Assembly (NCBI GenBank): GCA_963771005.1
Contig: CAVYRO010000008.1
Coordinates: forward strand, 434,001 to 498,000
From: DASQZK01 sp963771005
Lineage (GTDB): Bacteria > Bacteroidota > Bacteroidia > Bacteroidales > GCA-2748055
DNA length: 64,000 nt
Direction of reading: 5' to 3'
The notes beneath the pieces are model-generated. The model was not told the origin of the DNA. It worked only from the letters and a program-made list of their open reading frames with translations, and ran no database searches. A program made the translations under genes and the position numbers. Of the stretch, positions 19,329 through 27,337 are shown piece after piece (positions within the stretch are counted from its first letter, which is position 1; every line of letters begins with the position of its first letter).

Positions 19329-21446
19329 TTAGAATTTACTTATGGTTGACGTATCTGTATCCATGCATGGCAGGATTTCTGTCTCCTCAACCTGATCCAG
19401 CACGTCGGATCTATAGATCAGGGCCTGCCTCATTTTTTTATCTGACAGCATTTCAAGCTGATCCCCGGTATGTTCACTACCAGGCTGGCTGGCATTACCA
19501 TAGCTGAGAAGGACCTTCGCGGACACACGGTCTCCGAATTCGGTAACAGCCACAAAAGTTTCACCGGCGATCGCCGACTTTGTATTATCTTTTTCGTCCT
19601 TAAAATAGATTGTCCTGAAGATGCCGTAATTGCCCGGACCGCCATTTGCGGGTAAATCAAGCCCATTAATACGGAAGCGATAAACATCGCCCCAGGCAAC
19701 ATCCAGGGAGCCGTATTTTTTAATGACCTCTTCAGCCGCAAGGGTAAGCAGCTCCACGGCCCGTTTCGGATCCCTGATGCCATCGGGAGTTGTAGATGGA
19801 TGAGCTGCATCCCATGGGGTTTCGAATAAATCACTCCGCACCTTGTCCCACCAGCAGGCAAACAACACCGCACCCCGGCTGTCCCTCTCTGTTCTTCCGT
19901 CCCAGTTCCTGAGAATTTCCGTCGCTTTCAGAATAATACTGTCAGGATACTGTGAGGCTGCGGCCAGCAAATCGTCCAGGAACCTGTCGGCAGCTTCCAT
20001 GCCGGTGTTGAGCTTATAGTCCAGCAGCTGGGTATACGTAACTGACGGATTATCCCGGATCATATTCATGGCATGCTGCGGGCGTAAAGGCATCCCCTGA
20101 GGAGCCATATAGGGCGGAAAATCTTTCGGGTCAAGTACAGGTGGCGAGGTGCAGGTCCATGGAGGATCATTGCAGTTCTGAATGAAACCTGAAGGGGGGT
20201 TTAGCACCGAGGGCAGGTCCCTGAACGGATGTGTATTTTTCCATACCAGGGCTGATTTGGACCCGTCGACCGTTCCCCGCCAGAAATTATAATCGCCACT
20301 TTTACGCACCGGGATATTGCCATTGAAGAGGTAGAAAATGTTTCCCTGCCTGTCGGCGTAAATAATATTGAACATGGATGACTGCATCAGTTTCAGCGCA
20401 GATTCAAACCCGGCAAAATCGTGGGATACCGCCATCCGATGATACTGTTCAAAAATTCTGGTGTTTTCGAATCCGGCTATCCGCACTGCATACGCTTTTG
20501 TGTCATTTTCGCCGACCACCGGACCCTGTACCGAATATTTAAAAATTACGGGTTTGTCGACGATCGTGCCATCGTGCTGACGAACCCTGATCAGAACCGA
20601 ATTTATTTCAAAAGGAACAGTATGACCGTCCAGAAGATAACCGTCATCTTTAAGAGATAATTCATACCTGTCGGATGCATCAAGCGGATTGACAGTATGG
20701 GCCCAGCCGAGGTTTTCATTGAATCCCATTGTGATCGAGGGCATACCAACCAGGGCAATACCATATATATTGATGCCTGCCGTATTAAGATGCGCCTCAA
20801 ACCATATAAAATAATCATCCCATGGCAGGTGTGGATTTATGACCAGCATGGCGTGCCCGGAGGCTGATTTTGAAGGGGCAATGGCGATAGCGTTCGATCC
20901 TTTCTCCGCCTGCTTATCGGCCATATAAATATCTTCGGCGGCAAGAAATTCGAGGCTGGTAACCCTGATCATATGAGCCATGACATCAAAAACGGTAACA
21001 GGAAGTACCTGTCTGACATCCTCGCCAATAGCCCCGGGATGCGCGGTTGCATAGTCATTCATTCCATTTACAAAAGCGTCAAGGTAATCTTTGTATCCGG
21101 GTCCCTGGGTTTCATAGACACGTACAGCCTGCTCAGGAACTTTGAACAATCGCATTTTCATATCCGACCTGAGGTAGTCTTCGCCCCAGTATTCTGCGGC
21201 CCGGCCCCGGGCCTGGCCGTAAAGTTTAAGGATCAGATTCGCATGATTGTGCATCTGTGCCCAGCCGTATGCATAGTACATCTCGCGGGTATTCCTACCG
21301 TAAATATGCGGTACGCCATAATGATCCCATAAAATTTCCGTTTTTATGTCCTGGGAAGCCGCTGAGAGACTGAAGAATGAGATCGCAAGAATAATGAGAA
21401 CTGATTTCACATTATACCCGGGATTTCTATGAATGGTAATGCGCAT
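19329..21446 (-). CDS. Penicillin acylase family (S45, Ntn-hydrolase) secreted hydrolase
   Basis: From the Met at 21446 the protein has 705 residues with a signal sequence (VKSVLIILAISFFSLSAASQ). A GTG at 21410 would start exactly at that signal and is an alternative; a Met at 21500 adds an unlikely leader. The alpha-chain begins with ILWDHYGVPHIYGRN. GSNAIAIAPSKSASGHAML contains the Gly-Ser autocleavage site; the Ser (about residue 184) would become the N-terminal nucleophile of the beta chain. NPHLPWDDYFIWFEAHL and MGFNENLGWAHTVN are conserved family segments. Family members cleave amide bonds of penicillins, acyl-homoserine lactones or other N-acyl compounds. It is the first structural gene after lacI and precedes susC, suggesting an N-acylated target, which is inference. 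Confidence 0.85.
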   Translation of the reverse strand: MRITIHRNPGYNVKSVLIILAISFFSLSAASQDIKTEILWDHYGVPHIYGRNTREMYYAYGWAQMHNHANLILKLYGQARGRAAEYWGEDYLRSDMKMRLFKVPEQAVRVYETQGPGYKDYLDAFVNGMNDYATAHPGAIGEDVRQVLPVTVFDVMAHMIRVTSLEFLAAEDIYMADKQAEKGSNAIAIAPSKSASGHAMLVINPHLPWDDYFIWFEAHLNTAGINIYGIALVGMPSITMGFNENLGWAHTVNPLDASDRYELSLKDDGYLLDGHTVPFEINSVLIRVRQHDGTIVDKPVIFKYSVQGPVVGENDTKAYAVRIAGFENTRIFEQYHRMAVSHDFAGFESALKLMQSSMFNIIYADRQGNIFYLFNGNIPVRKSGDYNFWRGTVDGSKSALVWKNTHPFRDLPSVLNPPSGFIQNCNDPPWTCTSPPVLDPKDFPPYMAPQGMPLRPQHAMNMIRDNPSVTYTQLLDYKLNTGMEAADRFLDDLLAAASQYPDSIILKATEILRNWDGRTERDSRGAVLFACWWDKVRSDLFETPWDAAHPSTTPDGIRDPKRAVELLTLAAEEVIKKYGSLDVAWGDVYRFRINGLDLPANGGPGNYGIFRTIYFKDEKDNTKSAIAGETFVAVTEFGDRVSAKVLLSYGNASQPGSEHTGDQLEMLSDKKMRQALIYRSDVLDQVEETEILPCMDTDTSTISKF

Positions 21447-21725
21447 ATTTCGGATCGTATTGATGAAACAAACGTTTTTGCATGGTGCAATAACCCGCAC
21501 GGTTTCCCCTACTTGTAAATTTCGTAAGACACCCCACAGGTCCGTGTGTATTGTCCGGTTTCACGGGCAGCGTTATGAACATGCCCGGAAATTCCTTCAT
21601 TGACGCTACGATCAGGGTTGCCACAGGGAAAAATCGGTTTGCTGTGGGACCGCTACGACAATACAACCCGAAACCTCAAAGAATATAAATAATAAACGAG
21701 CAATTATTTGAAAAAGCTCCCTGCC

Positions 21726-22739
21726 TCAGCATCCGCTGGATTCTCTCGGAATAAGTGCCGGACTGAGAATGATCCTTGTAACCTTATTCGAACCGTTGAT
21801 CAGATTCATCAGCACATTGAATGATTCCTTCCCCATCTCTTCCAAAGGTTGTTGAACAAAGGTAAGGGGGGGACTGTAAATATCGAAACATTCACTTCCG
21901 TCAAAACCAATGTAGGCAATGTCTTCAGGAATTTTCAGACATCTTTTCTGCATACTGAACAATCCTGAAATGGACAGCGTATTTGTTGCAAAAAGAAGCG
22001 CAGCCTTGTTCTCCCTTTTTAATTTCATCTCATCAAACACCGATTCCATATCCTTCTGACCCAGATTGAACCTGATCTCTTTAATGCTTATGTTATCTGT
22101 CAGACCGTTTAAAGTCATCGCCTCCGTGTATCCCCGTATGCGCTCTTTCATGTGAATGAGCGAAGAGTGATAAGCAACCATGACAATATTCCGGTAGCCC
22201 CGGTTTATCAGGTGTGAGGCTGCATCAAACATTGCCTGGTAATTATCCAGTACAACATAACTTGTATTTATCTCGGGGAAATAACGATCCACGAGAACAA
22301 TGGGAACTTTTTTTCTGACGAGGGATTGTATCTGTTTGGCCGATCCTTCAGAGGGTATGATAATGAACCCGTCAACCTGCCGGTTCAACAGGGTGTTGAT
22401 CAGAGATTCTGACTTATACTCATCCTCATCAGAACTCCCGATGATCATTGTAAACCCGTGGTTGGTCGCTTCATTTTCAATAATTCTCGCAAGATGACCG
22501 AAAAATGGATTGGCGATATCCGCTACGATCAATCCGATCGTTTTGGTGGATTGCATCCTTAGACTGCGGGCGATCTGGTTGGGTTGATAATTCAACTCTT
22601 CAGCCGCCTGCCTTATCTTTTCAATAACGACAGACCCGACCCGTTTTTCCTTCTCCTGCCCGTTTAAGACATAAGAAACCGTAGCAATGGAGACACCAAC
22701 TTTTTGTGCAATATCTTTCAGTGAGACCCTTTTCTGCAT
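21726..22739 (-). CDS. LacI family transcriptional regulator
   Basis: The protein has 337 residues. The N-terminal helix-turn-helix SLKDIAQKVGVSIATVSYVLNG (residues 5-26) and hinge helix NYQPNQIARSLR (about 50-61) are followed by a periplasmic-binding-protein-like sensor domain (KTIGLIVADIANPFFGHLAR onward) that usually binds a sugar. A 225-base gap separates it from the acylase gene downstream. A perfect palindromic operator sits inside its own promoter and a related one lies in front of susC, so it very probably represses itself and the glycan locus until an inducing sugar binds. Confidence 0.93.
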   Translation of the reverse strand: MQKRVSLKDIAQKVGVSIATVSYVLNGQEKEKRVGSVVIEKIRQAAEELNYQPNQIARSLRMQSTKTIGLIVADIANPFFGHLARIIENEATNHGFTMIIGSSDEDEYKSESLINTLLNRQVDGFIIIPSEGSAKQIQSLVRKKVPIVLVDRYFPEINTSYVVLDNYQAMFDAASHLINRGYRNIVMVAYHSSLIHMKERIRGYTEAMTLNGLTDNISIKEIRFNLGQKDMESVFDEMKLKRENKAALLFATNTLSISGLFSMQKRCLKIPEDIAYIGFDGSECFDIYSPPLTFVQQPLEEMGKESFNVLMNLINGSNKVTRIILSPALIPRESSGC

Positions 22740-22792
22740 GACTGGATTTTATGTCTAAACGTACATCCGGATTTCCATTTTCATTCCAATTT

Positions 22793-22825
22793 CAAATATA
22801 TGCTTAAACGTTTAAATATGCAAAA
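22793..22825 (-). promoter_or_regulatory. lacI promoter (Bacteroidetes type)
   Basis: On the minus strand TTTTG (22821-22825) is followed after 20 bases by TATATTTG (22793-22800), a perfect match to the Bacteroidetes -33/-7 pattern. The lacI start lies about 54 bases downstream of the -7 box. The operator palindrome fills the spacer. Confidence 0.6.
22804..22815. promoter_or_regulatory. LacI-type operator inside the lacI promoter
   Basis: TTAAACGTTTAA is a perfect 12-base palindrome with a central CpG. It lies between the -33 and -7 elements of the lacI promoter, where a bound repressor would block RNA polymerase. A partial copy, CTAAACGTAC, occurs about 40 bases nearer to the gene. Confidence 0.7.
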
Positions 22826-22983
22826 CAATTTTTATGAATTTCTTTGCCGGAAACGGAATATGCCTCCGGCGCCCGGTGAGACCGGCACTTTCCGCACAAT
22901 AGTTTATGAGGGAATTTGGGGGAAGCAGGAACGGTAAGGAAGAAAATAAAACCGGGGAAGACTATCGCAGATCCCTCCGGGAT

Positions 22984-24231
22984 TCAATCCAGGGAATGGA
23001 TCACCAGCCCGCTTCTCAGTTTGGGCTCAAACCAGGTGGTTTTAGGTGGCATGATATTGCCGGTGTCGGCTATTTTCATCAGCTGTTCCATAGAAACCGG
23101 ATACAATGCAAAGGCAGCCTTCATCTCTCCGGAATCGACCCGGCGCTTCAGCTCCTCCAGGCCCCTGATCCCACCAACAAAGTCAATCCTTTTGGAATTT
23201 CTCAGATCCGTGATCTCGAGAATAGGTTCCAGCACCTGGTTGGAAAGAATAGTAACATCTAGTCCGCGGATGGGATCATTGTCATTATAAGTTCCCTCCC
23301 TGGCCGAGAGTGAATACCAACTGCCGTTGAGGTACATCGAGAAGTTATGGACCTTTTCCGGTTTATAAATTTCCGCTCCTTTTTCCTCGATAATGAAACT
23401 GTCGCTGAGCATGGAGAGGAATTCCCGCGTCGAAAACCCGTTTATATCCTTTACCAGCCGGTTGTAGTCGATGATCGTAAGCTGGCTTGACGGGAAATGA
23501 ACGGCTAGAAAAAAATTATATTCCTCATCACCCCGGTGGTCCGGGTTGTTGCGTTTTCTTTCGTTGCCCACAAGAGCTGCAGCAGCAGTGCGGTGATGTC
23601 CGTCGGCAACGTAAGTTTCAGGTATCTCTTCCCTGAAGATCCGGATGATATTTCCGATGGTCTGTTTATTGGAGATAACCCAGAAATGATGCCCCACGCC
23701 ATCGGGAGTTGTGAAATCATATTCAGGCTCTCCAAGAACGACTTTTGCAACAATTTCATCAAGGCCGGGATGATCGGGATAGGCAAAGAATACCGGCTCG
23801 GCATTGAAATTCGTGACCCGTATATGGTTCATCCTGTCTTCCTCCTTATCGGGACGGGTAAGCTCATGCTTTTTGATCACGTTGTTCATGTAATCCTCCA
23901 CAGCCGCACATCCCACGATACCATACTGGGTTTTGCCGAACATGGTCTGGGCATAGATATAAAGTCTTTCCTCCTCATCCTGTTTGAACATACCTTCCCG
24001 TATCAGCCGTTCCAGGTTCTCTTTTCCCTTATTGTAGACCATCTCCGAATGCAGATCCACACTTTCGGGCAGATCCACTTCGGGCTTGACTACATGGAGG
24101 AAAGAATACGGGTTTTCCTTCACTTCTTCCCTGGCCTCTTCCGAGTTCAGTACATCATATGGCCGTGAAGCGACCTGGCCGACATGTTCTTTTACAGGCC
24201 TGTAGCCCCTGAAAGCTTTGAGTATTGCCAT
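22984..24231 (-). CDS. DUF1015 family protein
   Basis: The protein has 415 residues. AFRGYRPVKEHVGQVASRPYDVLNSEEAREEV is the conserved beginning of DUF1015, and YVADGHHRTAAAALV (about residues 215-230) is its ParB/sulfiredoxin-like motif. In many Bacteroidetes, as here, this gene directly follows serC and serA, and relatives in some archaea and bacteria have been linked to serine phosphorylation. A serine kinase or a serine-linked regulatory role is therefore plausible but not proven. The gap to serA is 105 bases. Confidence 0.8.
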   Translation of the reverse strand: MAILKAFRGYRPVKEHVGQVASRPYDVLNSEEAREEVKENPYSFLHVVKPEVDLPESVDLHSEMVYNKGKENLERLIREGMFKQDEEERLYIYAQTMFGKTQYGIVGCAAVEDYMNNVIKKHELTRPDKEEDRMNHIRVTNFNAEPVFFAYPDHPGLDEIVAKVVLGEPEYDFTTPDGVGHHFWVISNKQTIGNIIRIFREEIPETYVADGHHRTAAAALVGNERKRNNPDHRGDEEYNFFLAVHFPSSQLTIIDYNRLVKDINGFSTREFLSMLSDSFIIEEKGAEIYKPEKVHNFSMYLNGSWYSLSAREGTYNDNDPIRGLDVTILSNQVLEPILEITDLRNSKRIDFVGGIRGLEELKRRVDSGEMKAAFALYPVSMEQLMKIADTGNIMPPKTTWFEPKLRSGLVIHSLD

Positions 24232-24336
24232 TGTTCATGTATTTTATGACGGCAGGGATATGGGATTCGTATTTTTAACCCCGCACGGATTATCGTTTTG
24301 TGAAAGAGCGGGGGTGGAAAAATTGCCCCCGCCATC

Positions 24337-25257
24337 TCAGTTGACCCTGAATCTTTCGTCACCGGTATTAAAGAAAGCCACGATCTGGTTTGCTGCTGCA
24401 ACACCGGCATTCAAATTGGCTTCGGCTGTTTGCGCCCCCATCTTTTTAGGGGTGAAGAAAAAACGGCCTGTATATTTTTCCCGGATTTCCGCGGCACAAT
24501 CCGGGGCAATATCGGATATGTACCTGAAATCGGGACGTTCGGCGAACATTTTCAGCAGCGAAGGTTCATGGATCACTTCTTTCCTGGCGGTGTTGACAAG
24601 GGTGGCTCCTTCCGGCATTTTACTGAGCAGATCAAAATTTATGGATTCTTTCGTTGCAGCATTGGCCGGGATGTGCAGGGAAACGTACCGGCTTGCCGCA
24701 TATAATTCCTCAACGCTCTCCACCCGGTTTACGCCGTCATTCTCAATGATCAGCTTGTTGATGAATGGATCGAAGGCATAGACATCCATACCCATGCCTT
24801 TCCCGATCATTCCCACGATTCGCCCCACATACCCGTAGGCATGGATCCCGAGGGTTTTTCCCCTTAATTCGTTGCCTGTGGCTCCATCAAATCCTCCCCT
24901 GTTCAGATAGAGCATCATACCGAAAGCAAGCTCGGCGACGGCATTGGAATTCTGGCCGGGGGTATTCATCACCACTACTTTGCTAGCGGAGGCAGCAGCG
25001 AGGTCCACATTGTCATACCCGGCACCTGCCCTGACTACGATCTTCAGGTTTGGTGCGGCAACGATTACATCCTTGTCAACAATATCGCTCCGGATGATGA
25101 GGGCGTCCGCATTCTTCGCAGCCCCGATAAGATCGGATTGCGCGCTGTATTTCTCAAGCAGGAGAAATTCATTTCCGGAATCCTCAACGATCTTCTTTAT
25201 CGCCTGTACAGCGGTTTTGGAGAAGGGCTTGGAGGTAGCCACGAGTATTTTTTTCAT
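24337..25257 (-). CDS. serA: D-3-phosphoglycerate dehydrogenase (short, Bacteroidetes type)
   Basis: The protein has 306 residues and no ACT regulatory domain. It oxidises 3-phosphoglycerate to 3-phosphohydroxypyruvate, the first step of serine synthesis. Visible are RAGAGYDNVDLAAA (about 77-90), the nucleotide-binding segment LGIHAYGYVGRIVG (about 135-148) and NTARKEVI with the catalytic Arg (about 230). Where D-2-hydroxyacid dehydrogenases normally have a catalytic Pro-His (LTPHIG), this protein has FFTPKKMGAQT, so Lys replaces the His; I recall the same in other Bacteroidetes SerA proteins. It lies 40 bases after serC. Confidence 0.9.
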   Translation of the reverse strand: MKKILVATSKPFSKTAVQAIKKIVEDSGNEFLLLEKYSAQSDLIGAAKNADALIIRSDIVDKDVIVAAPNLKIVVRAGAGYDNVDLAAASASKVVVMNTPGQNSNAVAELAFGMMLYLNRGGFDGATGNELRGKTLGIHAYGYVGRIVGMIGKGMGMDVYAFDPFINKLIIENDGVNRVESVEELYAASRYVSLHIPANAATKESINFDLLSKMPEGATLVNTARKEVIHEPSLLKMFAERPDFRYISDIAPDCAAEIREKYTGRFFFTPKKMGAQTAEANLNAGVAAANQIVAFFNTGDERFRVN

Positions 25258-25297
25258 AGATTCATGGGATTTATCCTGTTATACAATAATGTCCGGA

Positions 25298-26371
25298 TCA
25301 GGAATTCTTTTCAAATTCCTTCATGGTATCAACGAGGGCCTTTACACCTTCAACCGACATGGCATTGTAAATTGAAGCACGGAATCCGCCGACAGACCGG
25401 TGACCTTTCAGACCTACCATACCTTTTGAGGTGGCGAATTCAAGGAATTGTGATTCCTTTTCCTTGTATTCTTCATTCATCACAAAGCAGACATTCATTA
25501 TGGAACGGTCCTCTTCATTGGAAACGGTTCCCCTGAATATTTTGTTCCGGTCAATTTCCCCGTAAAGCATCTCCGCTTTCTGAAGATTCACCTTAAACAT
25601 TCCTTCCACACCGCCCTGTTGTTTATACCACTTCAGGGTCTGGAGGGCAGCATATATGGCAACACAGGGTGGTGTGTTGAACATGGATTCATTATCGATA
25701 TGAGTCTGGTAGTTCAACATCGTGGGAATAGGCCTGTCTGTTTTACCCAGTACATCGTTCCGTATGATCACGAAGGTGAGACCTGCGGGTGCAAGGTTTT
25801 TCTGGGCTCCCCCGTAGATCAGTGCATATTTTGACACATCCAGAGGTCTGCTGAAAATATCGGAAGACATATCGGCGACGAGGGGAACATCGATGCTGAG
25901 ATCTGATCTGATCTCGGTGCCGAAAATGGTATTGTTCGTTGTAATATGCAGGTAATCAGCATCGGAGGGCACCTTCCACCCTTTGGGGATATGGTTGTAA
26001 TTTTCGGGTTTGGAGGAAGCGACCACGTCCACATCGCCGAATATTTTCGCCTCTTTAATGGCCTTTGATGCCCAGGAACCGGTATCGAGATAGGCCGCTT
26101 TCTTTTTGAGGAGGTTATAGGGCACCATGCAGAACTGCAAACTGGCTCCGCCCTGGAGGAAAAGCACGGAATATCCTTCGGGAATCGAAAGCAATTCCTT
26201 AAAAAGGGCTATGGCATCTTCCGTTATCTTTACAAAATCCTTACTCCTGTGGGAGATCTCCAGGAGGGATAACCCGGATTCATTCAGATTGAGAATTGCA
26301 TTTGCTGTGTTTTGAATGGTAAATCCTGAAAGGATTGACGGGCCTGCATAAAAGTTATATTTTTTCATCAT
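25298..26371 (-). CDS. serC: Phosphoserine aminotransferase
   Basis: The protein has 357 residues, the normal length for SerC. It converts 3-phosphohydroxypyruvate and glutamate to phosphoserine, using pyridoxal phosphate, in the cytoplasm. The start KYNFYAGPSILS, the phosphate-binding LFLQGGASLQF (about 70-80), the PLP lysine in YGGAQKNLAPAG (about 190-201) and the C-terminal GLKGHRSVGGFRASIYNA are diagnostic. It leads the serC-serA-DUF1015 group. The 217 bases upstream contain no recognisable gene. Confidence 0.97.
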   Translation of the reverse strand: MMKKYNFYAGPSILSGFTIQNTANAILNLNESGLSLLEISHRSKDFVKITEDAIALFKELLSIPEGYSVLFLQGGASLQFCMVPYNLLKKKAAYLDTGSWASKAIKEAKIFGDVDVVASSKPENYNHIPKGWKVPSDADYLHITTNNTIFGTEIRSDLSIDVPLVADMSSDIFSRPLDVSKYALIYGGAQKNLAPAGLTFVIIRNDVLGKTDRPIPTMLNYQTHIDNESMFNTPPCVAIYAALQTLKWYKQQGGVEGMFKVNLQKAEMLYGEIDRNKIFRGTVSNEEDRSIMNVCFVMNEEYKEKESQFLEFATSKGMVGLKGHRSVGGFRASIYNAMSVEGVKALVDTMKEFEKNS

Positions 26372-26588
26372 TGGTAAATTTATTTTTAATGGAATGCCGG
26401 AACCTTCATGTTTCTGATTCTGATAATCTTGTATAGGTATATTTTAATAAATGGAAGTTCATGGATTAAGAAGATTATACTGTTTGCTTCAGAATTTGAG
26501 TTAAAATTAGAAAATTAATTACGATTCTTAATGCTAAAACAGGCGATCGTTGATAAATTGCATGGAATTGTTAATTAATTCACAGTAA

Positions 26589-27320
26589 TTATCTCCCGGC
26601 AGGAAGCTTTATGAGGCAACCGTTTTCCAGGACGGGTATGACATCAGTCAGATCGATGGTATGACAATATCCGATCACATCATCGAGGTTATTTTTTTTA
26701 AGGCGGTGACGCTGTGCGGCTTTCTCAATATACCCCATCAGATCATTCCTGGCCAGGTTCCAAAGATCCTGTGCAGCAAGTGAAGAATCACAGATAGTTA
26801 CATAATCAGCACGGCCCAGGAGGCGATCCACCACGGCGCCTGCAAAGAGTGTATCTTCCAGGTTGAATTTGCTTTTCCATCCGGCGCAAAGAATGAGAAC
26901 ATCCCGGCCTGCTCCAATCAGGTGGTCAACAACAGCAGAAAGATTCAAAAAAGAACCCACAATGACCTCGGAACTTGATGAGGCGAGCCTGATAGCCTGG
27001 GTACCGTTGGTGGTGCTGTAAACGATTTGTTTCCCGCTGACTTTTTCCGGGGTGAAATTGAAGGGGGAATTACCGAAGTCGGCAAAATCTTTAACGATGC
27101 CATCGCGTTCGGCAGCCACTGTAAATCCTCTCTCCTTCATGGCCTTTGCTTCCGCGACTGTCCCGACGGGAATGATCTTCTCCACCCCATTCATGAATGC
27201 AGTGCAGATGGCAGAGGAAGCACGGAGTATATCCACCACCACGGTCACGGCCCCGGGATTTTCAAAATAACTGTAAAGGGCCGGAGAAAAGCAAACTTCG
27301 ACCTTATGCAGACTTTCCAT
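26589..27320 (-). CDS. comB: 2-phosphosulfolactate phosphatase family protein (ComB)
   Basis: The protein has 243 residues. VVVDILRASSAICTAFMNG (about 28-46), GFTVAAERDGIV, STTNGTQAIRLASS (about 101-114) and CAGWKSKFNLEDTLFAGAVV (about 144-163) are the conserved ComB blocks, which include the acidic metal ligands. In methanogens ComB makes sulfolactate for coenzyme M. Many Bacteroidetes carry the gene without a coenzyme M pathway, so the true substrate here is uncertain. It starts 17 bases after gcvT ends, so the two are probably co-transcribed. Confidence 0.85.
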   Translation of the reverse strand: MESLHKVEVCFSPALYSYFENPGAVTVVVDILRASSAICTAFMNGVEKIIPVGTVAEAKAMKERGFTVAAERDGIVKDFADFGNSPFNFTPEKVSGKQIVYSTTNGTQAIRLASSSSEVIVGSFLNLSAVVDHLIGAGRDVLILCAGWKSKFNLEDTLFAGAVVDRLLGRADYVTICDSSLAAQDLWNLARNDLMGYIEKAAQRHRLKKNNLDDVIGYCHTIDLTDVIPVLENGCLIKLPAGR

Positions 27321-27337
27321 ACTTTACTGATGCTATT

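Noticed and set aside
21427..21666. 79-codon minus-strand frame between lacI and the acylase
   Set aside because: It overlaps the acylase N-terminus in another frame and shows no recognisable sequence.
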